From: Chitinophaga costaii
Lineage (GTDB): Bacteria > Bacteroidota > Bacteroidia > Chitinophagales > Chitinophagaceae
Length of the DNA stretch: 64,000 bases
Direction: 5' to 3'
Assembly (NCBI RefSeq): GCF_900094705.1
Contig: NZ_FMAR01000003.1
Coordinates: 310,001-374,000, forward strand
Below the pieces are notes generated by a model. The model searched no databases. It was not told the origin of the DNA and was given only the letters and a program-made list of their open reading frames with translations. A program made the translations under genes and the position numbers. Positions 34,134-41,764 of this stretch are shown here, piece by piece (position 1 is the stretch's first letter; the number at the start of each line of letters is the position of its first letter).

Positions 34134-35273
34134 TCACTTCCACTTATTCGGCTTGGGTTTCAGCACGAAGGCAGGGATGAAAATAATGTAATACACCACC
34201 ATCAATATATCCATGAGCCAACTATACCAGAAAAGGTCTTTTTCGTCCAGCCGCTTCATGGCGGAGTAAGTGATGATAGACTGCACCAGTATCTTCACGC
34301 CGAGAATACCCAGCGTCCATTCCAGCATGGGGCGATAAAACAAGCTTGCAATGAGCAGGGGGTAAAATAACAACTGGCTGGTGGTGAACAGGCCCAGCCA
34401 GAATTTATGCACAAAACGATAGTGCTTGCCGGTAGACATATGCCGGGTTTTCTGCTGGAACCAGGCCCTCCAGGTAGGTTTGGCCTCCGAGTAGGTAAAG
34501 GCGTTCTTATCGATCACCACCGATACATTATCTGGTGTGGCCGCCATGTTTACAAACAGGTCATCGTCGCCGGAAGCGATGTGCTGGTGAGAGGTAAATC
34601 CTTTGTGGCGGAAAAACAGGTCCCGTTTATACGCCAGGTTACGGCCCACGCCCATGTAAGCTACGCCCGCCAGGGCATAAGAAAGGTATTGCATGGCGGA
34701 GAAAAAAGTTTCGTAGCGGATCATCTTATTCAGGAAGCCCGGCCGCTTCACATATGGGCCATAGCCCAACACGATCTCTTTACCGTCTGTAAAACCCTGG
34801 CTCATGAGCGACAGCCAGTGGGTGCTGGCGGGTTTGCAATCGGCATCGGTGAGCAGCACATTTTCGTGCTGGGCCCCTTTAAGACCAATAGAAAGGGGAT
34901 ATTTTTTGCCTGGAATAAATTGTGCAGATTGTTTAATTTCTATCTGGCGGAAATGGCTGTAGCCAGGCTCTATGGAACGGAGATAATATTTACTGTCGTC
35001 TTCGGAGTTATCATTTACCACAATCACTTCGTAAGCCGGCGTATCGTGGCCGTGATAGCGCTGCTGGAGAATGGCGGGCAGGTATTTTTGCAGATTATGT
35101 TCCTCGTTCTTTGCGCAGATAATCACCGATACATCCGCAGTAGGTGGTGCGTCCGCCTCTAATTTATTTTTAAAAAAAGCCAGGCGTGAAAACAAAACTA
35201 AATAATATAATACCTGTATACCTGCCACCCCGGCAAATGTATAAAATGCGATTAATCCCAGATCTTGCAACAT
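34134..35273 (-). CDS. Family 2 glycosyltransferase, membrane-bound
   Basis: A 379-residue inverting GT-A glycosyltransferase. One N-terminal TM segment (about residues 7-30) precedes the catalytic domain: 'DVSVIICAKNEEHNLQKYL', 'EVIVVNDNSEDDS', the DxD-like 'VLLTDADCKPAS' and 'ASGDDDLFVNMAA'. A QxxRW-like region 'RAWFQQKTRHMSTGK' follows. Two or three C-terminal hydrophobic segments come next. The layout resembles processive or polyprenyl-linked sugar transferases, but donor and acceptor are not predictable. It has no glycan cluster around it. Confidence 0.88.
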   Translation of the reverse strand: MLQDLGLIAFYTFAGVAGIQVLYYLVLFSRLAFFKNKLEADAPPTADVSVIICAKNEEHNLQKYLPAILQQRYHGHDTPAYEVIVVNDNSEDDSKYYLRSIEPGYSHFRQIEIKQSAQFIPGKKYPLSIGLKGAQHENVLLTDADCKPASTHWLSLMSQGFTDGKEIVLGYGPYVKRPGFLNKMIRYETFFSAMQYLSYALAGVAYMGVGRNLAYKRDLFFRHKGFTSHQHIASGDDDLFVNMAATPDNVSVVIDKNAFTYSEAKPTWRAWFQQKTRHMSTGKHYRFVHKFWLGLFTTSQLLFYPLLIASLFYRPMLEWTLGILGVKILVQSIITYSAMKRLDEKDLFWYSWLMDILMVVYYIIFIPAFVLKPKPNKWK

Positions 35274-35281
35274 ATTAGGAA

Positions 35282-35289
35282 CAAAAATA
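35282..35289 (-). promoter_or_regulatory. -7 box TATTTTTG before the glycosyltransferase gene
   Basis: A perfect TAnnTTTG on the minus strand lies 8 bases upstream of ATG 35273, predicting a very short leader. The stretch is AT-rich, so chance matches are more likely here. Confidence 0.35.
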
Positions 35290-35491
35290 TATTTTTTTCT
35301 TTATTTGTATAATGTTGTGGATAAAATCGCTCATTTAGGAATAGTCCCGGCACAAGCCGGCCCTTTTAGGAGAATGGGAGCAGAATGACCAGGTATAAGG
35401 TTTAGTGAAGGCTAAACATTTTTTGGGCCTATCCCGGATGCGCCATGACCATTGATCCCGGAACGTGATAACAAACATAAAACTTTTGAGA

Positions 35492-35499
35492 TACTTTTG
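35492..35499 (+). promoter_or_regulatory. -7 box TACTTTTG before tgt
   Basis: A perfect TAnnTTTG lies 27 bases upstream of TTG 35527. It supports that start over the earlier TTG 35452, which would lie outside the transcript. Confidence 0.5.
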
Positions 35500-35526
35500 C
35501 AGGCTGTAATACATAAAATTGATCAT

Positions 35527-36657
35527 TTGAATTTTGAACTAACCGGCACCGACCCTGCCAGCCGCGCCCGCGCCGGGGTACTAACTACCGGCCATGGGGT
35601 CATTAACACCCCTATTTTTATGCCGGTGGGTACAGTAGGCAGTGTAAAAGCGTTGACCCAGGAACAGCTACGGCAAGATGTACAAGCGCAGATTATCCTG
35701 GGTAATACCTATCATTTATATTTGCGCCCCGGCCTGGAAGTACTGTCGGCCGCAGGGGGGCTGCATAAATTCAACGGCTGGGAACGTCCTATCCTGACAG
35801 ACAGTGGTGGCTACCAGGTGTTTTCCCTGGCGGCCAACCGGAAGATTAAAGAGGAAGGAGTAGTGTTTCAAAGTCATATTGATGGCAGCCGCCACCTGTT
35901 CACGCCTGAAAGTGTGATGGATATACAGCGCACCATTGGGGCAGATATTATTATGGCCTTCGACGAGTGCCCGCCATACCCTTCAACATATGCGTATGCC
36001 AGGAAGTCTATGGAACTTACCCACCGCTGGCTGGATCGTTGCATACAGCGCCTGGCCGAAACATCGCCGGCCTACGGGCATGAACAAACGTTGTTTCCCA
36101 TTGTGCAGGGCAGCACTTTTAAAGACCTGCGCACCATTTCCGCCACGGAGATTGCGGCCAGGGAATGTGCAGGCAATGCCATTGGTGGTTTGAGCGTTGG
36201 CGAGCCGGAACAGGATATGTATGAAATGTGCGAACTGGTGTGCGACATCCTGCCCAAAGACAAGCCCCGCTACCTGATGGGGGTGGGTACGCCTTGGAAC
36301 ATACTGGAAAACATAGCACTGGGGGTAGATATGTTCGATTGTGTAATGCCCACCCGCAACGGGCGTAACGGCATGCTTTTTACCTGGAATGGTGTGATTA
36401 ACATCCGCAATAAAAAGTGGGCCACAGACTTTTCGCCCATCGATGCACAAAGTTCCTGTTTTGCCAGCCGCAATTATAGCCGGGCATACCTGCGCCACCT
36501 GTTCGTGGCCGGCGAATACCTGAGCCTTACGCTGGCCAGCATGCATAACCTGCGTTTTTACCTGGAGCTGGTGGCCGAAGCACGGCAGCAAATACTGGCG
36601 GGTACCTTTGCCGCCTGGAAAGCCAGCATGATACCCCAGCTTAAAACCAGGCTATAA
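35527..36657 (+). CDS. tgt: tRNA-guanine (queuine) transglycosylase
   Basis: Tgt swaps guanine-34 of GUN-anticodon tRNAs for preQ1 on the way to queuosine. I place the start at TTG 35527 (MNFELTGTDP), which gives 376 residues, the family's usual length. An earlier TTG at 35452 adds 25 non-homologous residues. Recognisable parts are 'TPIFMPVGTVGSVKAL', 'QIILGNTYHLYLRPG', the catalytic base Asp in 'LTDSGGYQVFSL', 'PIVQGST', 'GGLSVGEPEQDMY' and the nucleophile Asp in 'VDMFDCVMPTRNGRNG'. The zinc motif, normally CxCxxC before RNYSRAY, reads SSCFAS here, so two of its three Cys are Ser. queE of the same pathway is at 21789. Confidence 0.93.
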   Translation: MNFELTGTDPASRARAGVLTTGHGVINTPIFMPVGTVGSVKALTQEQLRQDVQAQIILGNTYHLYLRPGLEVLSAAGGLHKFNGWERPILTDSGGYQVFSLAANRKIKEEGVVFQSHIDGSRHLFTPESVMDIQRTIGADIIMAFDECPPYPSTYAYARKSMELTHRWLDRCIQRLAETSPAYGHEQTLFPIVQGSTFKDLRTISATEIAARECAGNAIGGLSVGEPEQDMYEMCELVCDILPKDKPRYLMGVGTPWNILENIALGVDMFDCVMPTRNGRNGMLFTWNGVINIRNKKWATDFSPIDAQSSCFASRNYSRAYLRHLFVAGEYLSLTLASMHNLRFYLELVAEARQQILAGTFAAWKASMIPQLKTRL

Positions 36658-36680
36658 GGCGAATTAACTAAATGCTAACA

Positions 36681-36704
36681 GCTATCCGCCCCCGGGCGGG
36701 TAGC
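36681..36704 (+). terminator. Hairpin between tgt and the LptF/G gene
   Basis: GCTATCCGCCC pairs with GGGCGGGTAGC (11 pairs, one G-U) with a very short loop and no T-run. It may end tgt transcription or protect the 3' end. Confidence 0.4.
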
Positions 36705-36722
36705 CCAAAGGATTCCGCTCCT

Positions 36723-36730
36723 TATATTTG
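36723..36730 (+). promoter_or_regulatory. -7 box TATATTTG directly before the LptF/G gene
   Basis: A perfect TAnnTTTG is separated from ATG 36735 by ACCC, the same four-base spacing as lnt. No -33 TTTG is seen. Confidence 0.5.
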
Positions 36731-36734
36731 ACCC

Positions 36735-37814
36735 ATGAAAAAGCTCGACTGGTATATCTTTAAAAAATTCGTCGGTACGTTTTTTTATTCGCTTATCATC
36801 TTACTCGTCATTTCCGTTGTAATAGATATCACGGAAAAGGTGGATGATTTTATGCGCAATAACCTTACGTTGAAGACCATTATTTTCGATTACTACATCG
36901 GGTTTATTCCTTCCATTGCGGCTTTGCTGTTTCCTCTTTTCATTTTTATTTCGGTAATCTTCTTCACCTCTAAAATGGCCTACCGATCCGAAATCATTGC
37001 CATCCTGGCATCGGGCGTAAGTTTCCGCCGCTTTTTGAGGCCTTATTGGGTGGGTGCTTTTTTCTTCGGTGGTGTGCTCTGGCTGGCCAATCGCTGGGTG
37101 GTACCCAATGCCAACCGCATTGTTACTTCCTTCCAGGAAAATTATGTGCGCCGCCATGAAGACGTATTGGCCATTTACGATAAAACAGTGCGGATAGATA
37201 GTTTCAATTACGTAACCTTTGGTTCCTGGGATCCTAATTATAAGTCTGGTGCCACTTTCGTAATGCAGGAAATCCATCGCCAAAATATTGCCTACAAGCT
37301 CAAGGCAGACCGTATTACCTGGGACTCTGTGGCCCATAAATGGAAGATGTACAATATTTCTATGCGCCATATTAACGGTCTCAAAGAAACCTGGACTTAC
37401 AAACAGGACTCGCTTATGAAACTGCGCATTACGCCGGAGGAGCTGATTAACAAGCGGGATGAGCAGGTGGCGATGACCACGCCCCAGCTTACCGATTACA
37501 TTAACCGTCAGCAATTGCGGGGTGCAGAAGGCCTGAATACCTACTTAGTGGAAAAATACCGGCGCACGGCGGCAGCTTTCATGGTGGTAATCCTTACACT
37601 GATCGGCGGGGTCATTGCATCCAGGAAAGTGCGGGGCGGCAGTGGCCTGCATTTGGCCATTGGCATCGTGATCAGCGCTACTTATATCATCTTTCTTCAA
37701 TTTGCCACCGTATTCTCCACCAAGTCTAACTTAAACCCGCTGCTAGCCGTTTGGATACCCAATGTAATCTTTGGCGCGCTGGCTTTTTACCTGTACAGAA
37801 GGGCGCCCAAATGA
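36735..37814 (+). CDS. LptF/LptG-family lipopolysaccharide transport permease
   Basis: A permease subunit of the LptBFG transporter that extracts LPS from the inner membrane. The 359-residue protein has the expected layout: three TM segments near the N-terminus (about residues 12-32, 52-75, 100-118), a periplasmic beta-jellyroll domain (about 130-265, 'WKMYNISMRHINGLKETWTY') and three TM segments at the end (about 280-355). The start 'KKLDWYIFKKFVGTFF' is typical. Sequence alone does not tell LptF from LptG, so no symbol is given. The partner subunit is not adjacent. Confidence 0.92.
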   Translation: MKKLDWYIFKKFVGTFFYSLIILLVISVVIDITEKVDDFMRNNLTLKTIIFDYYIGFIPSIAALLFPLFIFISVIFFTSKMAYRSEIIAILASGVSFRRFLRPYWVGAFFFGGVLWLANRWVVPNANRIVTSFQENYVRRHEDVLAIYDKTVRIDSFNYVTFGSWDPNYKSGATFVMQEIHRQNIAYKLKADRITWDSVAHKWKMYNISMRHINGLKETWTYKQDSLMKLRITPEELINKRDEQVAMTTPQLTDYINRQQLRGAEGLNTYLVEKYRRTAAAFMVVILTLIGGVIASRKVRGGSGLHLAIGIVISATYIIFLQFATVFSTKSNLNPLLAVWIPNVIFGALAFYLYRRAPK

Positions 37815-37852
37815 TCCTAAAACCGTCTTTGTAATGGGGCGTAGCAAATGTT

Positions 37853-37870
37853 ATATTTTTCAAAAAATAT
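37853..37870. repeat. AT-rich palindrome after the LptF/G gene
   Basis: ATATTTTT-CA-AAAAATAT, with perfect 8-base arms, lies 38 bases after the stop. It may be a weak terminator or a curved upstream element of the gltA promoter. Confidence 0.3.
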
Positions 37871-37886
37871 TGAAAGAAATGAAAAA

Positions 37887-37922
37887 TTTGACTTTCATTA
37901 AGGAATAAAAATGTAATATTTG
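37887..37922 (+). promoter_or_regulatory. Candidate gltA promoter, TTTG then TAATATTTG
   Basis: TTTG (37887-37890) and a one-base-longer -7-like element TAATATTTG (37914-37922) are separated by 23 bases. If used, it gives a leader of about 160 bases before ATG 38090. The spacing and the extra base make this less certain than others. Confidence 0.4.
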
Positions 37923-38089
37923 CGGAACCTTGTGAACAACGGGGAAGGCTGATCTAATTCCGTGTGTTTCGCCCGCTGGGGCCATGTTGCAGCCATATGC
38001 CGCTACGGAAAACCTGCTTTATATTAGTTTAAAATACAACTGTAAATGCTTATTTTTAATATTTACTACGTTATAAACATCACTGCACA

Positions 38090-39415
38090 ATGGTCCAGAT
38101 AAAAGATAAATTTAAGGTTAAGGCTGATGAACTGAACGCCACAGTGAAGGAGATATTGAAAGAACATGGAAGCGACAAAATTGGTGAAGTAACGGTAGCC
38201 CAGGTGTACCAGGGTATGCGGGGTATTACCGGGCTTGTTTCGGAAACATCTTTACTGGATGCCAATGAGGGCATCCGTTTCAGGGGTTATTCTATCCCTG
38301 AGTTGCGCGAAAAACTACCCAAGGTTAATGGTGGTGCAGAACCTTTACCCGAAGGATTATTTTACCTGATGCTGATTGGAGAACTGCCCGACACGGAGCA
38401 GGTGCAGGAGCTTTCCGGTATACTGGCCCGTCGTTCGCATGTACCCAATCATGTATTTGCTACGATAGACGCATTGCCCATCAATACCCATCCCATGACC
38501 ATGTTTACCACGGGAGTGCTGGCTTTGCAAACAGAGTCGCTATTTGCCAAAGCATATGCAGATGGCATTAATAAAAAAGAATACTGGGGCTACATGTATG
38601 AAGATGCATTGAATCTGATTGCCCGACTGCCCCGTGTTGCCGCTTACATTTACCGGCGTAAATACAAGAACAATTATCATATTCAACCCAACGGCATGCT
38701 CGATTGGGCGGGAAACTTTGCCCATATGCTGGGTTATGAAGACGAAGGCTTCAAGGAACTGATGCGCTTGTACATGACCATCCATGCAGATCATGAAGGA
38801 GGTAATGTAAGCGCCCACACTACTCATTTGGTAGGCTCTGCGCTGAGCGATGCTTACTTATCGTTTGCTGCAGGTATGACCGGCCTGGCTGGCCCGCTGC
38901 ATGGCCTGGCCAATCAGGAAGTGATTAAATGGATTCTGGCAATGCAACAAGAGTTGGGCGGCGGCACTCCTACCAAAGAGCAAATTGCCGCCTACGTACG
39001 CAAAACCCTGGCCGATGGTAAGGTAGTACCAGGCTATGGCCATGCGGTACTGCGCAAAACAGATCCCCGTTTCACCGCGCAGATGGAGTTTGCCAAAAAG
39101 CACCTGCCGGATGATGCGCTGGTAAATATTGTATGGAATGTGTATGAAACCGTTCCGCCTATCTTACAGGAACTGGGCAAGGTTAAAAATCCCTGGCCCA
39201 ATGTAGACGCGCATTCTGGTGCCCTACTGGTGCATTACGGTTTGGTGGAATACGAATTCTACACCGTGCTTTTTGGCGTTTCGCGTGCACTCGGTGTACT
39301 GGCCTCTCTTTGCTGGGATCGCGTCATGGGCCAGCCGTTGGAACGTCCAAAGTCGGTAACTTCTGAGTGGATGCAGTTGTTTGTTACCGGAAAGGCGGAA
39401 GCCAGTGCAGAATAA
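38090..39415 (+). CDS. gltA: Citrate synthase, eukaryotic-type
   Basis: Condenses acetyl-CoA with oxaloacetate, the first TCA-cycle step. The 441-residue protein follows the mitochondrial rather than the E. coli pattern: '[20 protein letters not shown]' then '[16 protein letters not shown]', and '[16 protein letters not shown]'. The catalytic residues are His in '[11 protein letters not shown]', His in '[14 protein letters not shown]' and Asp in '[14 protein letters not shown]'. It ends '[12 protein letters not shown]' and 'PLERPKS'. The start ATG is clear. The upstream 275 bases hold a possible promoter and a long leader. A terminator follows. Confidence 0.95.
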   Translation: MVQIKDKFKVKADELNATVKEILKEHGSDKIGEVTVAQVYQGMRGITGLVSETSLLDANEGIRFRGYSIPELREKLPKVNGGAEPLPEGLFYLMLIGELPDTEQVQELSGILARRSHVPNHVFATIDALPINTHPMTMFTTGVLALQTESLFAKAYADGINKKEYWGYMYEDALNLIARLPRVAAYIYRRKYKNNYHIQPNGMLDWAGNFAHMLGYEDEGFKELMRLYMTIHADHEGGNVSAHTTHLVGSALSDAYLSFAAGMTGLAGPLHGLANQEVIKWILAMQQELGGGTPTKEQIAAYVRKTLADGKVVPGYGHAVLRKTDPRFTAQMEFAKKHLPDDALVNIVWNVYETVPPILQELGKVKNPWPNVDAHSGALLVHYGLVEYEFYTVLFGVSRALGVLASLCWDRVMGQPLERPKSVTSEWMQLFVTGKAEASAE

Positions 39416-39444
39416 GCAGTAAGTGCCAACATCATAAAAGAGCA

Positions 39445-39476
39445 GGCAAATGGTCGGAAGATCATTTGCCTTTTTT
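39445..39476 (+). terminator. Rho-independent terminator after gltA
   Basis: GGCAAATG pairs with CATTTGCC (8 bases) around a 10-base loop and is followed by six Ts. It ends only 17 bases before recG. Confidence 0.87.
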
Positions 39477-39493
39477 AATAAATTTACACCCGC

Positions 39494-41605
39494 ATGAGCA
39501 GTCTGGCCGCCATCCTAAACAATCCGATCGAATACCTCAAGGGCGTAGGCCCGCAGCGGGGCGATCTGCTGCGCAAGGAGATCGGCGTATTTACTTTCCG
39601 CGACCTGCTGCATTACTTCCCGTTCCGCTACGTGGATAAAACCAAGGTAGAAAAGGTGGTACAGCTGCACTACCAGATGGATTTTGTGCAATTGCGGGGC
39701 CGGATCGTACGCAAGGAAGTGATCGGCGATAAGCGCGCCAAACGCCTGGTGGCCACTTTCCGGGATGAAACGGGGGAGATACCGCTAGTATGGTTCCAGG
39801 GTTGGCAGTGGATGGAAAAATCATTGCAGCTTCATACGCCTTATCTGGTCTTTGGGCGGCTATCGATGTTCAACGGTTATTTACAATTATCGCATCCGGA
39901 GATGGATCTCGTCAGCACCGAAGCAGGTGGCGGCAAGCAGTTTCTGGAGCCAGTATATTCCACCACCGAAAAACTGAAAGCACGCGGCCTTACCGGTAAA
40001 GCCATTGGCAAACTCACCAGCAACTTGCTGGAGCAATTACTGCCTGGTGAGGTACCCGAAAATATTCCTGCTTCCATCTTGCAGCAATACCGGCTGCTGC
40101 CCCGCCACGTGGCCTTCTTCAAGATTCATAAACCTATGAATGAAGAAGAGGCGAAGATGGCACAGCGACGCCTGAAATTTGAAGAACTTTTCATTGTGCA
40201 GATGCGTATCTGCCGGCTCAAGATCCGCCGTCATCAGTTATCACATGGATACCGCTTTGATAATGTAGGCGAATATTTTAACGGTTTTTACAATGAACAC
40301 CTTCCTTTTCCGCTCACCGGCGCACAAAAGCGGGTAATCAAAGAAATACGCCAGGATACCGTAACTGGCCGGCAGATGAACCGGCTGCTGCAAGGCGACG
40401 TGGGCAGCGGCAAAACCATGGTGGCCCTGCTTTCCATGCTACTGGCGGTAGATAATGGCTTCCAGGCCTGCCTCATGGCGCCAACGGAAATACTTTCCCA
40501 ACAACATTACAAGGGCCTGTGTGAGCTGCTGGCGCAAATGCCGCTGAAGGTAGCCCTGCTCACCGGCAGCATAAAAGGCAAAGCAAGGAAAGCCATTTTG
40601 GAACAAGTGGCCGGAGGGGAAATACAAATACTCATAGGCACCCATGCCCTGCTGGAAAATGAAGTGGTATTCAAAAACCTGGGCCTGGCTATTGTAGACG
40701 AGCAGCACAGGTTTGGCGTGGCTCAACGGGCCTTGCTTTGGCAAAAGAATAATATCCCACCCCATATACTGGTCATGACGGCTACGCCCATTCCCCGTAC
40801 ACTGGCCATGACCATTTACGGCGACCTGGATGTGTCGGTGATCGATGAAATGCCGCCAGGCCGCAAGCCCATTACCACTGTGCATCGCACAGAATTTCAG
40901 CGACCGCAGGTGATGGATTTTATCCGTGAAGAAATCAAAAAAGGCCGCCAGGCTTACATTGTATATCCCCTGATCGAAGATTCGGAAAAGCTGGATTACG
41001 AAAACCTCATGAAAGGGTATGAAGAAGTAAAAGCCTTTTTTCCCGAACCCCGCTATTACATCAGCATGGTGCATGGCCGCCAGAAAGCAGACCAGCGCAA
41101 TACCAACATGCAGCGCTTCGTAACCGGCGATACCCAGATTATGGTGGCTACCACCGTGATAGAAGTAGGGGTGAACGTACCTAATGCCTCTGTGATGGTC
41201 ATTGAAAGCACCGAACGTTTTGGTCTTTCCCAGCTTCACCAGTTGCGCGGTCGTGTGGGGCGCGGCGCCGATCAGTCTTTCTGTATTCTTATGACTGGCA
41301 ATAAAGTAGGCCAAGACAGTAAGCAACGCATTGAAGTAATGGTGCAGACCAACAATGGTTTTCTTATTTCCGAAAAAGACATGGAGCTGCGGGGCCCTGG
41401 CGACATGGAGGGTACCCGGCAAAGCGGGGTGCTGGATTTTAAACTGGCCGATATTGTGCAGGACAAACCCATCCTGGAAGCAGCCCGCGCCTGCGCAGAA
41501 AAAATACTATCGGACGATCCAGACCTACAACTGCCAGATAATCAGCCCTTACGTAACTACCTTGCCCTGTTGCAAGGAAAATCTCAATGGAGCAAAATTT
41601 CCTGA
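39494..41605 (+). CDS. recG: ATP-dependent DNA helicase RecG
   Basis: RecG reverses stalled forks and processes Holliday junctions and R-loops. The 703-residue protein has the N-terminal wedge/OB domain ('PIEYLKGVGPQRGDLL', 'TFRDLLHYFPFRYVD'). The SF2 motor motifs are Q-like 'LTGAQKRVIKEI', Walker A 'LQGDVGSGKTMVALL', 'APTEILSQQHY', DExH-type 'IVDEQHRFGVAQR', 'TATPIPRTLAM', 'HGRQKADQRN' and 'RFGLSQLHQLRGRVGRG'. The C-terminal 'ELRGPGDMEGTRQSG' hook is present. The start is 17 bases after the gltA terminator, so its promoter must overlap the terminator (TAAATTTA at 39479-39486 is a weak candidate). Confidence 0.97.
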   Translation: MSSLAAILNNPIEYLKGVGPQRGDLLRKEIGVFTFRDLLHYFPFRYVDKTKVEKVVQLHYQMDFVQLRGRIVRKEVIGDKRAKRLVATFRDETGEIPLVWFQGWQWMEKSLQLHTPYLVFGRLSMFNGYLQLSHPEMDLVSTEAGGGKQFLEPVYSTTEKLKARGLTGKAIGKLTSNLLEQLLPGEVPENIPASILQQYRLLPRHVAFFKIHKPMNEEEAKMAQRRLKFEELFIVQMRICRLKIRRHQLSHGYRFDNVGEYFNGFYNEHLPFPLTGAQKRVIKEIRQDTVTGRQMNRLLQGDVGSGKTMVALLSMLLAVDNGFQACLMAPTEILSQQHYKGLCELLAQMPLKVALLTGSIKGKARKAILEQVAGGEIQILIGTHALLENEVVFKNLGLAIVDEQHRFGVAQRALLWQKNNIPPHILVMTATPIPRTLAMTIYGDLDVSVIDEMPPGRKPITTVHRTEFQRPQVMDFIREEIKKGRQAYIVYPLIEDSEKLDYENLMKGYEEVKAFFPEPRYYISMVHGRQKADQRNTNMQRFVTGDTQIMVATTVIEVGVNVPNASVMVIESTERFGLSQLHQLRGRVGRGADQSFCILMTGNKVGQDSKQRIEVMVQTNNGFLISEKDMELRGPGDMEGTRQSGVLDFKLADIVQDKPILEAARACAEKILSDDPDLQLPDNQPLRNYLALLQGKSQWSKIS

Positions 41606-41698
41606 CCACTTTTTACGTTAATAGAAGTTACTGTTTACGCCTATTCCACGTTTAACCCCCTGCTTCCCTGCATAATTCCTGCTGTACGGTATTCCGGG

Positions 41699-41727
41699 TT
41701 GTTATTTTTTGTAAACCGTAACATTTG
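41699..41727 (+). promoter_or_regulatory. Candidate promoter of the first tandem cargo gene
   Basis: TTG (41699-41701), 17 bases, then TAACATTTG (41719-41727). It would put the transcript start near 41732, downstream of the earliest in-frame TTG and upstream of GTG 41765. The -7 element has one extra base, as before the second cargo gene and gltA. Confidence 0.45.
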
Positions 41728-41764
41728 CCATCCATATAGCGTTAAAACTGAGTATATTCTTGTG

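Noticed and set aside
35452..35526. N-terminal extension of Tgt from TTG 35452
   Set aside because: It adds 25 residues without family similarity, and the -7 box at 35492 would place the transcript start inside it.
40439..41422. 327-residue minus-strand ORF opposite recG
   Set aside because: It lies wholly inside recG, has no recognisable domain, and its frame is an antisense shadow of codon bias.
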